Part shown: positions 1-9,857 of the stretch, piece by piece | Numbering within the stretch: the first letter of the stretch is position 1 | Layout of the letters: each line of letters opens with the position of its first letter | Source of the DNA: an uncultured Pelagibacteraceae bacterium | GTDB taxonomy: Bacteria > Pseudomonadota > Alphaproteobacteria > Pelagibacterales > Pelagibacteraceae | Length of the DNA stretch: 64,000 nt | Reading direction: 5' to 3' | Assembly: GCA_902629285.1 (NCBI GenBank) | Contig: CACOQN010000008.1 | Span: 1 to 64,000 of the forward strand | Made by a program: the position numbers and the translations under genes | The notes under the pieces: generated by a model | What the model was told of the DNA's origin: nothing | Seen by the model: only the letters and a program-made list of their open reading frames with translations | Databases searched by the model: none

Positions 1-1578
1 TACCCACGTTATGTTTTGTGAAGGTTCTTTTATATCGCAAGTTTTACAATGAATACAATTTTGCGAGTTAATAACGAATTTATTTATATCATTTTCTTTT
101 TGGACCTCATATACGCCAGCTGGGCAATACAATTGCGCAGGTTCGTTAAACTTTTCTAAAGTGTAATTAATTGGCAAATCTGGGTCTTTAAGTTTTAAAT
201 GAACTGGTTGATTTTCTGCATGATTTGTACCTGTTAAATATACAGAACTGGTCTTATCAAAAGTAATTACATTGTCATATTTTGGATAATCAATTTTAGG
301 CATTTCATTTGCAGGTTTTAATGTTTCATGATCTGCATGCTTATGTTTAAGTGTAAATGGTAGTTTTCCTCTAAATAGAATTTGATCAATTCCTGTAAAT
401 ATTATTCCTAAAATTAATCCCCAACTAAAACTCGGTTTAACGTTTCTAGCTTCATATAATTCTTTATATAACCAACTATTTTTAAATTTATCTTCATAAA
501 TTGATAAATCCTTATCTTGTTTTAAATGTTCATTAATAGTTTCTGCTGCAATTATTCCACTTTTCATAGCCGTATGTGAACCTTTTATTTTTGGCATATT
601 CAAAGTTCCAGCATCACAACCTATTAATAGAGCTCCTGGCATAAACATTTTTGGTAAACTTTGAAATCCACCTTCAATTAATGCTCTTGCTCCATAAGAA
701 ATTCTTTTTCCACCCTCAATAATTTTTTTTATAGCTGGATGAGTTTTAAATCTTTGAAATTCATCATATGGAGATAAATGAGGATTTTTATAATCCAAAC
801 CTATTACATATCCTAAAAATATTTGTTTATTCTCTGCGTGATACATAAAACTACCACCATATGTTCTACTATCTAAAGGCCACCCTGCTGTGTGCATAAC
901 TAAACCTTCTTCATGATTTTTATCTTCTATTTCCCAAATTTCCTTAAAACCAATCCCATACTGTTGAGGATCTTTATCTTTATTTAATTCAAATTTTTGT
1001 ATTAGTTGTTTTCCTAAATGGCCTCTACAACCTTCAGCAAAAACCGTAACTTTTCCTAAAAGTTCAATTCCTGGTTCAAAACTATCTTTTTTATTTCCTT
1101 GTTTGTCAATTCCCATATCTTGCGTCGCTACACCCTTAACAGATCCATCATCATTGTATAAAATCTCACTCGCAGGAAATCCTGGAAATATTTCAACACC
1201 TAAAGTCTCGGCTTGCTCTGCTAGCCATCTACATAGATTTGCTAAACTTATAATATAGTTTTTATGATTTTTTTGAACTTCAGGCAAAAGCCACGTCGGC
1301 CAACTTAATGATTTTGTTTTTCCCAAAAATAAAAATTTTTCTTTACTTACTTTTGTTTTTATTGGTGAATTTAATTCTTTCCAATTTGGTAATAACTCAT
1401 CTAATGCACGAGTTTCAAAAACATTACCACTTAAAATATGGGCGCCAATTTCTGATGCTTTTTCTAATAAACAAACATTTATATTTTGATCCAATTGTTT
1501 TAATTTAATAGCTGTTGATAATCCTGATGGTCCACCACCAACAATTACAACATCATATTCCATGGATTCTCTAGACAT
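1..1578 (-). CDS. Electron-transfer flavoprotein-ubiquinone oxidoreductase (ETF-QO), 3' end cut by window edge
   Basis: Membrane-associated FAD and 4Fe-4S enzyme that passes electrons from reduced ETF to ubiquinone. 526 residues are readable without a stop down to base 1; the family is about 540 long, so only some 15 residues are missing. The FAD-binding GGGPSG is at residues 14-19. The C-terminal cluster cysteines are C485, C508, C511 and C514 (a CPAG turn and a CIHCKTC motif). Start taken at 1578; a second in-frame ATG at 1563 is equally possible because neither has a clear ribosome binding site. It lies just upstream of etfA on the same strand (23 bases apart), so the whole route from flavoprotein dehydrogenases to the quinone pool is encoded together. 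Confidence 0.93.
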   Translation of the reverse strand, partial: MSRESMEYDVVIVGGGPSGLSTAIKLKQLDQNINVCLLEKASEIGAHILSGNVFETRALDELLPNWKELNSPIKTKVSKEKFLFLGKTKSLSWPTWLLPEVQKNHKNYIISLANLCRWLAEQAETLGVEIFPGFPASEILYNDDGSVKGVATQDMGIDKQGNKKDSFEPGIELLGKVTVFAEGCRGHLGKQLIQKFELNKDKDPQQYGIGFKEIWEIEDKNHEEGLVMHTAGWPLDSRTYGGSFMYHAENKQIFLGYVIGLDYKNPHLSPYDEFQRFKTHPAIKKIIEGGKRISYGARALIEGGFQSLPKMFMPGALLIGCDAGTLNMPKIKGSHTAMKSGIIAAETINEHLKQDKDLSIYEDKFKNSWLYKELYEARNVKPSFSWGLILGIIFTGIDQILFRGKLPFTLKHKHADHETLKPANEMPKIDYPKYDNVITFDKTSSVYLTGTNHAENQPVHLKLKDPDLPINYTLEKFNEPAQLYCPAGVYEVQKENDINKFVINSQNCIHCKTCDIKEPSQNITWV

Positions 1579-1601
1579 ATCCTAGTTTTTAACTGTAAGG
1601 A

Positions 1602-2555
1602 TTATTTTTGTATAGTGTTTAATTTGTTCAGCTCTTCCATGAATTGAGGTATTGCTTCAAATAAGTCTGCCTCAAGACCATAATCTGCTACACTAAAAAT
1701 TGGCGCTTCACCATCTTTATTAATTGCGACAATGACTTTACTTTCTTTCATTCCAGCTAAATGCTGAATTGCACCTGAAATCCCAATTGCTATATACAAA
1801 TCTGGAACAACGACTTTCCCTGTTTGACCTACTTGGTGATCGTTACTTATATAACCAGCGTCTACTGCTGCTCTCGATGCTCCAATGGCTGCTCCAAGCT
1901 TATCAGCCACTTCAGTAATTAATTTGAAATTATCCCCACTTTGCATTCCTCTTCCACCTGACACGACAATTCTTGCTGTTCCTAGTTCTGGTCGATCAGA
2001 TTTAATTTCTTCTCTTTTTACAAATTTTGTATTTGAAAATTCTTCACCTGCCTCTACTTTTTCAATTGGGGCTGATCCTCCAGAACCATCGCATGGATCA
2101 AAGGAAGTGGGTCTTATAGTTACACATTTTTTCACATCATTACTTTTAATTGTTGCAAAAGCGTTTCCAGCATAAATTGGTCTTAAAAAAGTATCTGGTG
2201 ATATTACTTTGATAATGTCACTTACCTGCGAAGTATCAAGATGAGCGGCAATTCTCGGCATTAAATTTTTTCCAAATGTATTTGCCGAGCAAACAATATG
2301 TGAATAATTTTCTGCAAGTTTTATAATTACTGGCGCAAAATTCTCTGCTGTAAAGTTTTCATAATGAGCTGCTTCTACACTTAGAACTTTTTTAACTACT
2401 GGAAGTTCAGATAATTGTTTTGTTGCCTCTGTACTATTCTGACCAATGATTACAGCATGAACATCTTCGTCTATTTGAGATGCTGCAGTAGCCGCATTTA
2501 GAGTGAATGGTCTTAATTCTTTATTGTTATGTTCTGCTATAAGTAAAACTGCCAT
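1602..2555 (-). CDS. etfA: Electron transfer flavoprotein alpha subunit
   Basis: FAD-binding subunit of the soluble ETF heterodimer that accepts electrons from DMGDH/sarcosine-dehydrogenase and acyl-CoA-dehydrogenase type enzymes. 317 residues, the normal length. The C-terminal FAD domain shows SGGRG (199-203), SRAAVD (227-232), QVGQTGK (241-247) and GISGAIQH (258-265), all standard for EtfA. Its start codon overlaps the stop of etfB (shared base 2555), so the two subunits are translationally coupled. Its position directly after a DMGDH-like gene and before ETF-QO suggests the DMGDH-like enzyme is a main electron donor (inference). Confidence 0.97.
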   Translation of the reverse strand: MAVLLIAEHNNKELRPFTLNAATAASQIDEDVHAVIIGQNSTEATKQLSELPVVKKVLSVEAAHYENFTAENFAPVIIKLAENYSHIVCSANTFGKNLMPRIAAHLDTSQVSDIIKVISPDTFLRPIYAGNAFATIKSNDVKKCVTIRPTSFDPCDGSGGSAPIEKVEAGEEFSNTKFVKREEIKSDRPELGTARIVVSGGRGMQSGDNFKLITEVADKLGAAIGASRAAVDAGYISNDHQVGQTGKVVVPDLYIAIGISGAIQHLAGMKESKVIVAINKDGEAPIFSVADYGLEADLFEAIPQFMEELNKLNTIQK

Positions 2556-3304
2556 TATATTACCTTCGCCTCATTTTTTAATTTTTGAACTAATTCTGCA
2601 ACATTTGCTACTTTTATGCCTGCTTTTCTTTTTGGAGGCTCTTCTACTTTTAATTGTTCTAATCTTGGTGATACATCTACACCTAAATCTGAGGCTGCTA
2701 TTTCTTCAATAGGTTTTTTCTTAGCCTTCATAATATTTGGTAATGATGCATATCTCGGTTCATTCAGTCTAAGATCACAAGTTACAATAGCTGGAATATT
2801 TATTTCAATTGTTTCAAGGCCCTCGTCTATCTCTCTTGTAACTTCTAATTTATTATCTTTAACTTCAATCTTTGATGCAAAAGTAGCTTGTGGCCAATTC
2901 AATAAAGCACTCAACATTTGACCTGTTTGATTACAATCATCATCAATTGCTTGTTTACCCATAAAAACTAAGTCTGGTTTTTCTTTATCAACTATTTTTT
3001 GCAAAATTTTTGAAACAGCTAAGGGTTCAAGTATTCCATCTACTTTAACATGAATACCTCTATCGGCACCAACAGCTAAAGCTTTTCGAACTGTTTCTTG
3101 AGCTTTTTCTTCACCTACAGTTATGGCAACTACCTCTGTTGCTTTACCTGCTTCTTTAATTTTTACAGCCTCTTCGATTGCATTATCATCTGGAGGATTG
3201 GTTGACATTTTAACATTATCAGTAACTACACCACTCCCATCTTCTTTAACTCTAATTTGAACGTTGTAATCAATTACTCTTTTTACAGCTACTAAAATTT
3301 TCAT
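2555..3304 (-). CDS. etfB: Electron transfer flavoprotein beta subunit
   Basis: Partner of EtfA; binds AMP and carries the recognition surface for client dehydrogenases. 249 residues, full length, beginning [14 protein letters not shown] as usual for EtfB. The ETF-beta signature region lies around residues 165-190 ([20 protein letters not shown]). The ATG overlaps the stop codon of the upstream DMGDH-like gene as TAATG, so the order is DMGDH-like, etfB, etfA, ETF-QO in one transcript. Confidence 0.97.
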   Translation of the reverse strand: MKILVAVKRVIDYNVQIRVKEDGSGVVTDNVKMSTNPPDDNAIEEAVKIKEAGKATEVVAITVGEEKAQETVRKALAVGADRGIHVKVDGILEPLAVSKILQKIVDKEKPDLVFMGKQAIDDDCNQTGQMLSALLNWPQATFASKIEVKDNKLEVTREIDEGLETIEINIPAIVTCDLRLNEPRYASLPNIMKAKKKPIEEIAASDLGVDVSPRLEQLKVEEPPKRKAGIKVANVAELVQKLKNEAKVI

Positions 3305-5736
3305 TAAGCTCTCAATAAATTATTTTCTGAATCATATGGACTCTCATCCAGAACTGTAGCGTCGTACATTTCTCCCAATATATCAACTTGTAATTTGTCG
3401 CCCACATTTGAACAATCAGGCTTGACCATAGCTAGTGCTATTGATTTGTCTAATCTAAACCCAAATTCTCCTCCAGTTGCTCTTCCAACTACCTTTCCAT
3501 CTTTAAAAATTGGGTTATTTCCAAGCACATCAGCGTCCTTTGTATTGTGAACCTCTAAAGTTACTAATTTGTTGTCAAAACCTCTCTCTCTCCACTTATT
3601 TAATGCATCTAAGCCGATAAAGTTTCCTTTATTTGGGTGAACAAATCTATCTAGACCAGATTCGTAAGGTGAATATTCAATTGATAATTCCGTACCGACT
3701 AATTTATAAGATTTTTCAACCCTTAAACTATTCATAGCTCGTATTCCAAAAGGTTTTATTCCTAGATCTTTACCTGCTTCCATTAATTTATCAAAAATAT
3801 GGTTTTGATATTCAATTGGATGATGTAATTCCCAACCAAGTTCACCAACAAAGTTTACTCTCATTGCATTTACTGGAGCATATCCAACATTTACATTTTT
3901 AGCAGTTAACCATTTAAAATTCTCATTAGAAAAATCATCTGTTGAAACCTTTTGCATTAATTGTCTAGCTTTAGGACCTGCTACTACTAAAACCCCTGTG
4001 CTATTTGTTAGATCTTCAAATATTACTGATCCATCATTCGGCATCCATTTTTGTATCCAGTCATGATCCAATCTTAAATTCGCTCCAGCTGAGACTAAAT
4101 AATAACTATTCTCTGCTTCTTTCATTATCGTAAATTCAGAATGAACTCCTCCTTTAGTATTTAAAGCATGACATAGGTTTATCCTTCCAATTTTTTTTGG
4201 AAGCTTATTAGCAACTAAATAATCTAAAAATTCCTCTGCCTTTGGTCCTTTAATTCTGCATTTGGCAAACGCAGTCATATCTAAAAGACCCACATTTTCT
4301 TTTACATTTTGACATTCTTTTTTAATTGCATCGAACCATTTTGATCTTCTAAATGACCAATCATCTTTTTGTTCCATTCCATCAGTTGCGAAAAAATTAG
4401 GTCTTTCCCATCCAAATTTCTGACCAAATACTGCACCTAAGTTTTTCATTCGTTCGTAACAAGGAGCTGTTCTTAATGGTCTTGCTGCTGGCCTTTCTTC
4501 ATCTGGATAGTGCACAATAAATACATGACTGTATGCTTCCTCATTTTTTGCTTTCAAATAAGATTTGGTTGCATAATTTCCATAACGTCTTGGTTCAACG
4601 CCTAACATATCAATTGTAGGTTCGCCATCAACGATCCACTCTGCTAATTGCCAACCTGCACCGCCCGCAGCTGTTATTCCAAAACTATGTCCTTCATTAA
4701 TCCAAAAATTTTTAAGACCCCAAGCAGGTCCAACAATTGGATTGCCATCAGGTGTATAACAGATTGCTCCGTTATAAACTTTTTTTACTCCAACCTCTCC
4801 AAATGCAGGAACTCTATGAATTGCTCCTTCAATGTGTGGAGCTAATCTATCTAAGTCTTCTTGAAATAATTCATATTCAGAATTTTTGGATGGTCCCTCT
4901 ACATAACAAGCAGGTGCACCATCTTCATAAGGACCTAAAATTAATCCTCCAGCTTCTTCTCTCATATACCATCTGCTATCACTATCTCTTAAGACGCCCA
5001 TTTCTGGTAATCCATCTTTTTTTCTTTTTTGAATTTCAGGGTGGGGTTCTGTTACAATATATTGATGTTCAACAGGTATTACTGGAATATCTAATCCTAC
5101 CATTTCACCTGTCTGTCGTGCAAAATTTCCTGAACATGAAATAACATGTTCACACTCTATTGATCCTTTATCTGTTTCTACGACCCATCCTTCTGTAGAT
5201 TGTCTCATTGATAGGACATTTGTATTTCTATAAATTTCTGCTCCTCTGTTTCTTGCACCTGTTGCTAATGCTTGCGTTAAATCCGCTGGTTGAATATATC
5301 CATCTTCAGGGTGTTGTATTGCACCAACTAAATCATCTGTATGACATAATGGCCAAATTTCTTTAACTTGCTCTGGTTTTAAAAATTTTACATCTACTCC
5401 AATAGTTCTAGCAACACCTGCATATTGATGGTATTCGTCCATTCTATCTTTTGTGCTTGCTAAACGAATATTTGAAACAACACTAAAGCCAACATTTTTT
5501 CCAGTTTCCTCTTCCAAGGTTTTGTATAGATTAACTGCATACTTATGAAGTTGCCCTACTGAATAACTCATATTAAATAAAGGTAATAAACCAGCAGCAT
5601 GCCAAGTAGATCCTGAAGTTAATTCTTTTCTTTCAACTAAGACAACATCGGACCATCCCTTTTTTGCTAAATGATAAAGAGCGCTAACTCCTACAACTCC
5701 TCCACCAACTACTACAACTTTAGTTTTTGTTTTCAT
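3304..5736 (-). CDS. Dimethylglycine/sarcosine dehydrogenase-like FAD enzyme with C-terminal GcvT domain (copy 1)
   Basis: 810 residues. The N-terminal DAO/FAD half has GGGVVG at 11-16 and the STWHAAG motif with His46, the residue that carries covalent FAD in DMGDH/SARDH. The C-terminal half (about 430-810) is a GcvT-type tetrahydrofolate domain, which traps the formaldehyde from N-demethylation as methylene-THF. The N-terminal stretch reads closest to DMGDH ([24 protein letters not shown]), so dimethylglycine to sarcosine is the best guess; sarcosine or another N-methyl amino acid is possible. Coupled by TAATG to etfB. A second, diverged copy lies at 14343-16748. Confidence 0.88.
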   Translation of the reverse strand: MKTKTKVVVVGGGVVGVSALYHLAKKGWSDVVLVERKELTSGSTWHAAGLLPLFNMSYSVGQLHKYAVNLYKTLEEETGKNVGFSVVSNIRLASTKDRMDEYHQYAGVARTIGVDVKFLKPEQVKEIWPLCHTDDLVGAIQHPEDGYIQPADLTQALATGARNRGAEIYRNTNVLSMRQSTEGWVVETDKGSIECEHVISCSGNFARQTGEMVGLDIPVIPVEHQYIVTEPHPEIQKRKKDGLPEMGVLRDSDSRWYMREEAGGLILGPYEDGAPACYVEGPSKNSEYELFQEDLDRLAPHIEGAIHRVPAFGEVGVKKVYNGAICYTPDGNPIVGPAWGLKNFWINEGHSFGITAAGGAGWQLAEWIVDGEPTIDMLGVEPRRYGNYATKSYLKAKNEEAYSHVFIVHYPDEERPAARPLRTAPCYERMKNLGAVFGQKFGWERPNFFATDGMEQKDDWSFRRSKWFDAIKKECQNVKENVGLLDMTAFAKCRIKGPKAEEFLDYLVANKLPKKIGRINLCHALNTKGGVHSEFTIMKEAENSYYLVSAGANLRLDHDWIQKWMPNDGSVIFEDLTNSTGVLVVAGPKARQLMQKVSTDDFSNENFKWLTAKNVNVGYAPVNAMRVNFVGELGWELHHPIEYQNHIFDKLMEAGKDLGIKPFGIRAMNSLRVEKSYKLVGTELSIEYSPYESGLDRFVHPNKGNFIGLDALNKWRERGFDNKLVTLEVHNTKDADVLGNNPIFKDGKVVGRATGGEFGFRLDKSIALAMVKPDCSNVGDKLQVDILGEMYDATVLDESPYDSENNLLRA

Positions 5737-5793
5737 TCTGCAATTCCTACTAAATTTTTAATTATAACGAAACAAAAATGTATCTTCAAATAA

Positions 5794-6267
5794 TCAAATT
5801 GAGCTTCCAAGGGGGATAGGGCTGGATACCATTGTAGTTAACCAACAGTCCTTTAAAATTCCGTCCAAGGTGTACTTTTCAACTTGCCAATTGAATTTAT
5901 GATAAATCTTATCTTTATCAAGAATGATAACTTCAAATTGAGCCCATTTGTCACTGCTTCCAAGTTCAGTTATTGTATGGCTTAGGTGGTTAATCATCAT
6001 TCCATAAGAATCACTTTTGATCATCATTTTAAAATTGCTTAATGGTCCTGTTACTCTTTTATTATTGGGGTGTGCAAAATTCCAAGTTTGCTCTATACCA
6101 CCATCTTTAAAATCTGAGTCATTATTCTGAAGACCTATAAGTTGAATTTTAACAACTTCAGAAGGCAAAATATCTTTATTAGGCTTTAGTAAATCAGCTT
6201 TTGAAATTGAAGTAAATATTAGTAAAATTAATATAATCTTAAATTTTGTTTGCAGTGTTTTCAACAT
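5794..6267 (-). CDS. Secreted DUF4864-type protein of unknown function
   Basis: 157 residues. An N-terminal signal peptide (hydrophobic stretch 9-22, cleavage near SKA-DL at about 24) is followed by a compact domain with LPSEVVKIQLIGLQNND and WNFAHPNNKRVTGP, which I recognise as the DUF4864 pattern. No catalytic motif is evident. The gene overlaps the end of the flavodoxin-fold gene upstream by 29 bases; the ATG at 6267 is kept because it gives a complete signal peptide. It precedes the next minus-strand gene by only 58 bases. Family assignment is from memory of the pattern. Confidence 0.65.
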   Translation of the reverse strand: MLKTLQTKFKIILILLIFTSISKADLLKPNKDILPSEVVKIQLIGLQNNDSDFKDGGIEQTWNFAHPNNKRVTGPLSNFKMMIKSDSYGMMINHLSHTITELGSSDKWAQFEVIILDKDKIYHKFNWQVEKYTLDGILKDCWLTTMVSSPIPLGSSI

Positions 6268-6808
6268 CTTTTAAAAATTTTATTCTTTTTTTATCCTCGA
6301 CAAATGGTACAGCAAAGTATCGCCTATATATAATATCCGTGATGCCGCATATGTTAAACACTCCTCTTCTTAATCTTTTTGTTGGCATATTAAGAAAAAA
6401 AGTTCTCACCGCAAATTGAGGTGATCCATATGTACAAAATACAACTGCTTTTTTTCCTTTTAGGTTTCCTATTGGATAACCATAATTTCCAAAAAGTTTT
6501 TTAAATTTAAATGCCCAAGGAGGTGCTAAAACTTTATCAATCCAACCTTCTACTATTGCAGGCATTCTAAAATTCCAAATTGGTGCAATAATAACTATTA
6601 CATCTGAGTCATCTATTCTTTTTCGATGATTTAATACTTTTTCATCTGGTTTTTCGCCTGAGAATACTGGATCAAATTTATCTTTATATAAATCAATTAA
6701 ATCTACAGAATGACCATTTTTCTCAACACATTTTATAAAAGTATCTCGAATTGCAGCATTAAAAGAATTTTCATCATAATGTCCATAAACAATAAATATT
6801 TTTTTCAT
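6239..6808 (-). CDS. NAD(P)H:quinone oxidoreductase-like flavodoxin-fold protein
   Basis: 189 residues. Flavodoxin_2 (MdaB/KefF-like) fold: begins KKIFIVYGHYDENSFNAAI, the beta-strand plus FMN/FAD phosphate-binding loop, has IVIIAPIWNFRMPAIVEGWIDKV (the conserved PxxW-type region) and GKKAVVFCTYGSP in the middle. Expected to bind FMN or FAD and reduce quinones with NAD(P)H in the cytoplasm. The C-terminal part is rich in Arg and Tyr and less typical. No regulatory clue; same strand as its neighbours. Confidence 0.8.
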   Translation of the reverse strand: MKKIFIVYGHYDENSFNAAIRDTFIKCVEKNGHSVDLIDLYKDKFDPVFSGEKPDEKVLNHRKRIDDSDVIVIIAPIWNFRMPAIVEGWIDKVLAPPWAFKFKKLFGNYGYPIGNLKGKKAVVFCTYGSPQFAVRTFFLNMPTKRLRRGVFNICGITDIIYRRYFAVPFVEDKKRIKFLKDVENTANKI

Positions 6809-6838
6809 AAATTTTTTTAGTAATTATATATATAGGTA

Positions 6839-8449
6839 CTATTCTGATGTTTTGTACTTACTATTATTAATAATAAACACAAAAAGAATTGGTAAAACTA
6901 AGGTTAATATCGTTACAACAATTAATAAAATTCCAAGTTCAGAATAATCTGCTGTAGTTTGAATTTCGCCAGAAACTTTATCTTTAACCTCTCTAGTCAC
7001 AGTAAATATTTCATTTAAATATTTAGTGCCTAATGCACTTGCAGATAAAGCAAGATTTGTAAAAGATGCGAAAACTGCAAAAAAAGTTGCTTTTAAATGT
7101 GCTGGAGCATTTTTAGCTATCCAAGCTAGTAAAGGTATCATTGATACTTGACCAAGAGGAGACTCTAACGCGGTATTAATTAATGCGATAAACTTAGCAT
7201 CAACCACTCCACCTGTTAAAGAAGCTGTCCAATTATGAAAACCATAATACATTCCAACACTTGGTAAAAATAAAATTGCACCAGCAATACTTAAAACAAC
7301 TATTATTTTAGCAATTGAATTTTTGGCCATAAATGGTCTTAACAAAACAATGCCAGCTAATGTTAAAATAGATGCAAGCAGAGATAAGATAGAAAAAAAT
7401 TGCTCATTAAATCCTAGTTCATCAATTTCAAACCATGTTAAACCAGGACCAGGACCTGGCATGGCTCTAAATATAAATATTATTACAGCTGTACCTACAA
7501 TTGTTAATCGTAATTCCTCGGGCAATTCCCTTATAAGTTTAAACATTAAAAACAAAATGATTATGACTGACCCTATAAATACAATTTCTTGTGCAAAAGG
7601 TACTTTGAACGAACCTACTGATAACGTAAAAATTACAAAAACTAAACTTCCACCTAAAATCCACCAATTAACTTTTGTTTTTTCGTCACCTCTTTCTTCT
7701 TTAAATTCTAAACCCTTAGATTGTAAGTTTTGTATCTTCTTAAGTCTTAAATAATTTGCTAAAATTACACCTAAAATTGAAACCAAAGGTATTACAAGAG
7801 CATAAATATAAATAGTTCCATATAAATTTATCTTATCAGCTTGCTCTAAGCTTTCTACATCTCTAAACAAAACTACGTTAACTAATGCAACAAGCACCGT
7901 ACCACCAATAATAGCAAACCTTCCAAGTGTCTGCATTGTTGTATGCATTATTTTTATTTGATCTTTAGTATAATCATTCCCAGTTTCATCAATTAAAGGA
8001 ACAGCTTCAACTGTCATGGCATCTGCAACAACATCTTGAACAACATAACCAACAGGGGCCAAAATAACACTAATTACAAACCATGTTTCTACTGAAAAAA
8101 TTTGAGCCATATCTTCAGTATGAATAATGAGCCCATACATAATTAATAAACTTAAAGCTATTAATGATGCTCCAAAGTAAACCATATAATTTTTTCTTTC
8201 CCAAATAAGATCAACTAAATGGCCTAATGGCATTTTTAACGCCCAAGGAATTCCTGCCCAAAAACCCAATCCCGCAAGAAAAGCAGCTGATAAATTTAAA
8301 TAATCTTTAACAAAAAATGTTCCGACTATTCCAGTTAATCCTGAAATTCCAGCAGCCATATAAACCATTAATGGAGGTAAATAAGTCCACTTAAACTGGC
8401 GACCTAAATCTAAAAATGTACTATCTAAAAATTTAAGAATATTATTCAT
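6839..8449 (-). CDS. Major-facilitator membrane transporter, possibly BT1/folate-biopterin type
   Basis: 536 residues with about 12 hydrophobic segments, longer than a standard 400-residue MFS protein. The region near residues 131-148 (APVGYVVQDVVADAMTVE) and the early KMPLGHLVDL motif resemble the BT1 (folate-biopterin transporter) branch, but I cannot verify this by alignment. The C-terminal part has a long loop (about 476-505) before the last helix. A folate-type substrate would fit a window full of tetrahydrofolate-dependent enzymes, but this is inference; a plain permease of unknown substrate is the safe reading. Follows the CoA-binding protein gene by 33 bases. Confidence 0.7.
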   Translation of the reverse strand: MNNILKFLDSTFLDLGRQFKWTYLPPLMVYMAAGISGLTGIVGTFFVKDYLNLSAAFLAGLGFWAGIPWALKMPLGHLVDLIWERKNYMVYFGASLIALSLLIMYGLIIHTEDMAQIFSVETWFVISVILAPVGYVVQDVVADAMTVEAVPLIDETGNDYTKDQIKIMHTTMQTLGRFAIIGGTVLVALVNVVLFRDVESLEQADKINLYGTIYIYALVIPLVSILGVILANYLRLKKIQNLQSKGLEFKEERGDEKTKVNWWILGGSLVFVIFTLSVGSFKVPFAQEIVFIGSVIIILFLMFKLIRELPEELRLTIVGTAVIIFIFRAMPGPGPGLTWFEIDELGFNEQFFSILSLLASILTLAGIVLLRPFMAKNSIAKIIVVLSIAGAILFLPSVGMYYGFHNWTASLTGGVVDAKFIALINTALESPLGQVSMIPLLAWIAKNAPAHLKATFFAVFASFTNLALSASALGTKYLNEIFTVTREVKDKVSGEIQTTADYSELGILLIVVTILTLVLPILFVFIINNSKYKTSE

Positions 8450-8482
8450 TTAGTTACAAATTAAAGGTAATATTTAATTTAC

Positions 8483-8884
8483 TTATAAAAAATATTTTTG
8501 ATGTTCGATTTTGGTACATCTGTTTTCAATATATTCCATATTATTTTCTTCAACTAATTTTTTTGCATTTTCGTCACTTATATCTAGTTGAAGCCACAAA
8601 ACTTTTGCGCCTATTTTGACAGAATCCTCTGCAATCCCATATGCCTCACTAGATGGTCTAAATACATCTACTATATCTATATTTTCATTAATATCTGTAA
8701 CTTTAGCATAAACTTTTTCACCTAATATTTTTTCTCCTTTTGCGCTTGGGTTTACCGGGTAAACTTTATAACCATAATCTTGCATATATTTCATAACAAT
8801 AGTTGATGTTTTTTTAAGATCCTTACTAACTCCTACCATTGCAATAGATTTATATTTAGAGAGAATATTTTTTATATCACTCAT
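8483..8884 (-). CDS. CoA-binding (YccU-like) Rossmann protein
   Basis: 133 residues, a single succinyl-CoA-synthetase-like CoA_binding domain. The nucleotide loop is at residues 17-24 (MVGVSKDL), followed by GYKVYPVNP near 38-46 and VDVFRPS near 72-78, the hallmark of the YccU/YdaO-type CoA-binding family. Proteins of this family bind CoA but their role is not established. Same strand and 5 bases from the upstream small membrane protein gene, so part of the same transcript. Confidence 0.85.
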   Translation of the reverse strand: MSDIKNILSKYKSIAMVGVSKDLKKTSTIVMKYMQDYGYKVYPVNPSAKGEKILGEKVYAKVTDINENIDIVDVFRPSSEAYGIAEDSVKIGAKVLWLQLDISDENAKKLVEENNMEYIENRCTKIEHQKYFL

Positions 8885-8889
8885 ATGAT

Positions 8890-9081
8890 TTATTTGTCTT
8901 TTAATAAAATTTTTTTCTTACAAAATTCTTTTGCTTCTTCAATGGTCATTGGTTTTTCTAATTTTTGACTACCTGCAACACATGCATCTATAGCTCTTTG
9001 AGAATTATGATCTCTAAAATCTAGAACAATATAAAGCCCTACAATAATAAAAATAATTATTAAAATATTTTTAATTTTCAT
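8890..9081 (-). CDS. Small single-pass membrane protein, unknown
   Basis: 63 residues. One N-terminal hydrophobic helix (about 5-22), then a short polar tail with two cysteines (in DACVAG and EFCKK) and Lys/Glu-rich ends. Could be an anchored periplasmic or cytoplasmic tail protein. Start codon overlaps the stop of the upstream ECHDC3-like gene as ATGA, which supports it being a real, translated gene. No family recognised. Confidence 0.6.
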   Translation of the reverse strand: MKIKNILIIIFIIVGLYIVLDFRDHNSQRAIDACVAGSQKLEKPMTIEEAKEFCKKKILLKDK

Positions 9082-9857
9082 TTATTTTTCCAATTAGGTT
9101 TTCTTTTTTCTAGGAAAGCAGAAATTCCTTCTTTTGCATCCATTGCCATCATATTAAGAGTCATCATTTTACTTGTATAAGCATAAGCTTTACTTAATGG
9201 CATTTCTAATTGTTTATAAAAAGCTTGCTTTCCGATTTTTATTGTTAAATTAGATTTAGAGGCAATTTTATTTGCTACTTTTAACACTTCAATGTTTAAT
9301 TTGGCTTTTGAAAAATTATCATTTATCAACCCTATTTCTTTCGCATAATTTGCAGTGATAGGTTCTCCAGTTAACAACATTTTCATCATTGGTTTTCGAT
9401 TTATCTTTCTACTCACTGCAACCATAGGTGTACTACAAAATAAACCTATGTTGACCCCTGGTGTAGCAAATAGTGCGTCTTTAGTACTGTATGCTAAATC
9501 ACAACTAGCAACCAATTGACAGCCAGCAGCAAATGCAGCACCATGAACTTTAGCTATTACAGGCTTTCTACCCTCAATGATCTGAAGCATTACTTTTGAA
9601 CAAAGATTAAATAATGTTAAATATTTATCTCTTTTTTTAAGACCTCTAACTTCTTTTAAATTATGTCCAGCACTAAATCCTTTACCAGCACCCTCTAATA
9701 TTATTACTTTAACTTTTTTATCATTATCTAGTTTTTTTAAAGTCTTTAATAAATCGGAGAGATTTTTGAATGATAAGGAGTTATAAGTTTTTGGTTCATC
9801 AATGACTATCGATGCAACTTCATTGTTAATTTTTTTAATTTTAATATTATTATTCAT
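9078..9857 (-). CDS. Enoyl-CoA hydratase/isomerase family protein, ECHDC3-like, lacking catalytic glutamates
   Basis: 259 residues, crotonase fold. Oxyanion-hole regions FSAGHNL (61-67) and GAAFAAGCQL are present. In true hydratases the second region carries a catalytic Glu (GCEL), here replaced by Gln, and the later Glu (PEI..GL) is replaced in TPGVNIGLFCSTP. These exact replacements are those of the ECHDC3 branch, so simple enoyl-CoA hydration is doubtful. Coupled to the oxygenase gene above it (adjacent) and to the small membrane protein below it (ATGA). Its substrate in this operon is unknown. Confidence 0.85.
   Translation of the reverse strand: MNNNIKIKKINNEVASIVIDEPKTYNSLSFKNLSDLLKTLKKLDNDKKVKVIILEGAGKGFSAGHNLKEVRGLKKRDKYLTLFNLCSKVMLQIIEGRKPVIAKVHGAAFAAGCQLVASCDLAYSTKDALFATPGVNIGLFCSTPMVAVSRKINRKPMMKMLLTGEPITANYAKEIGLINDNFSKAKLNIEVLKVANKIASKSNLTIKIGKQAFYKQLEMPLSKAYAYTSKMMTLNMMAMDAKEGISAFLEKRKPNWKNK

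Noticed and set aside
1308-1508. 66-codon plus-strand open frame
   Set aside because: Lies wholly antisense to ETF-QO, with low-complexity Leu/Ile/Phe content typical of reverse reading of AT-rich coding DNA.
4737-5144. 135-codon plus-strand open frame
   Set aside because: Antisense to the DMGDH-like gene, Leu/His-rich, no start signals.
7323-7754. 143-codon plus-strand open frame
   Set aside because: Antisense to the MFS transporter; composition (Asn, Ile, Lys, Ser) and lack of motifs mark it as a shadow.
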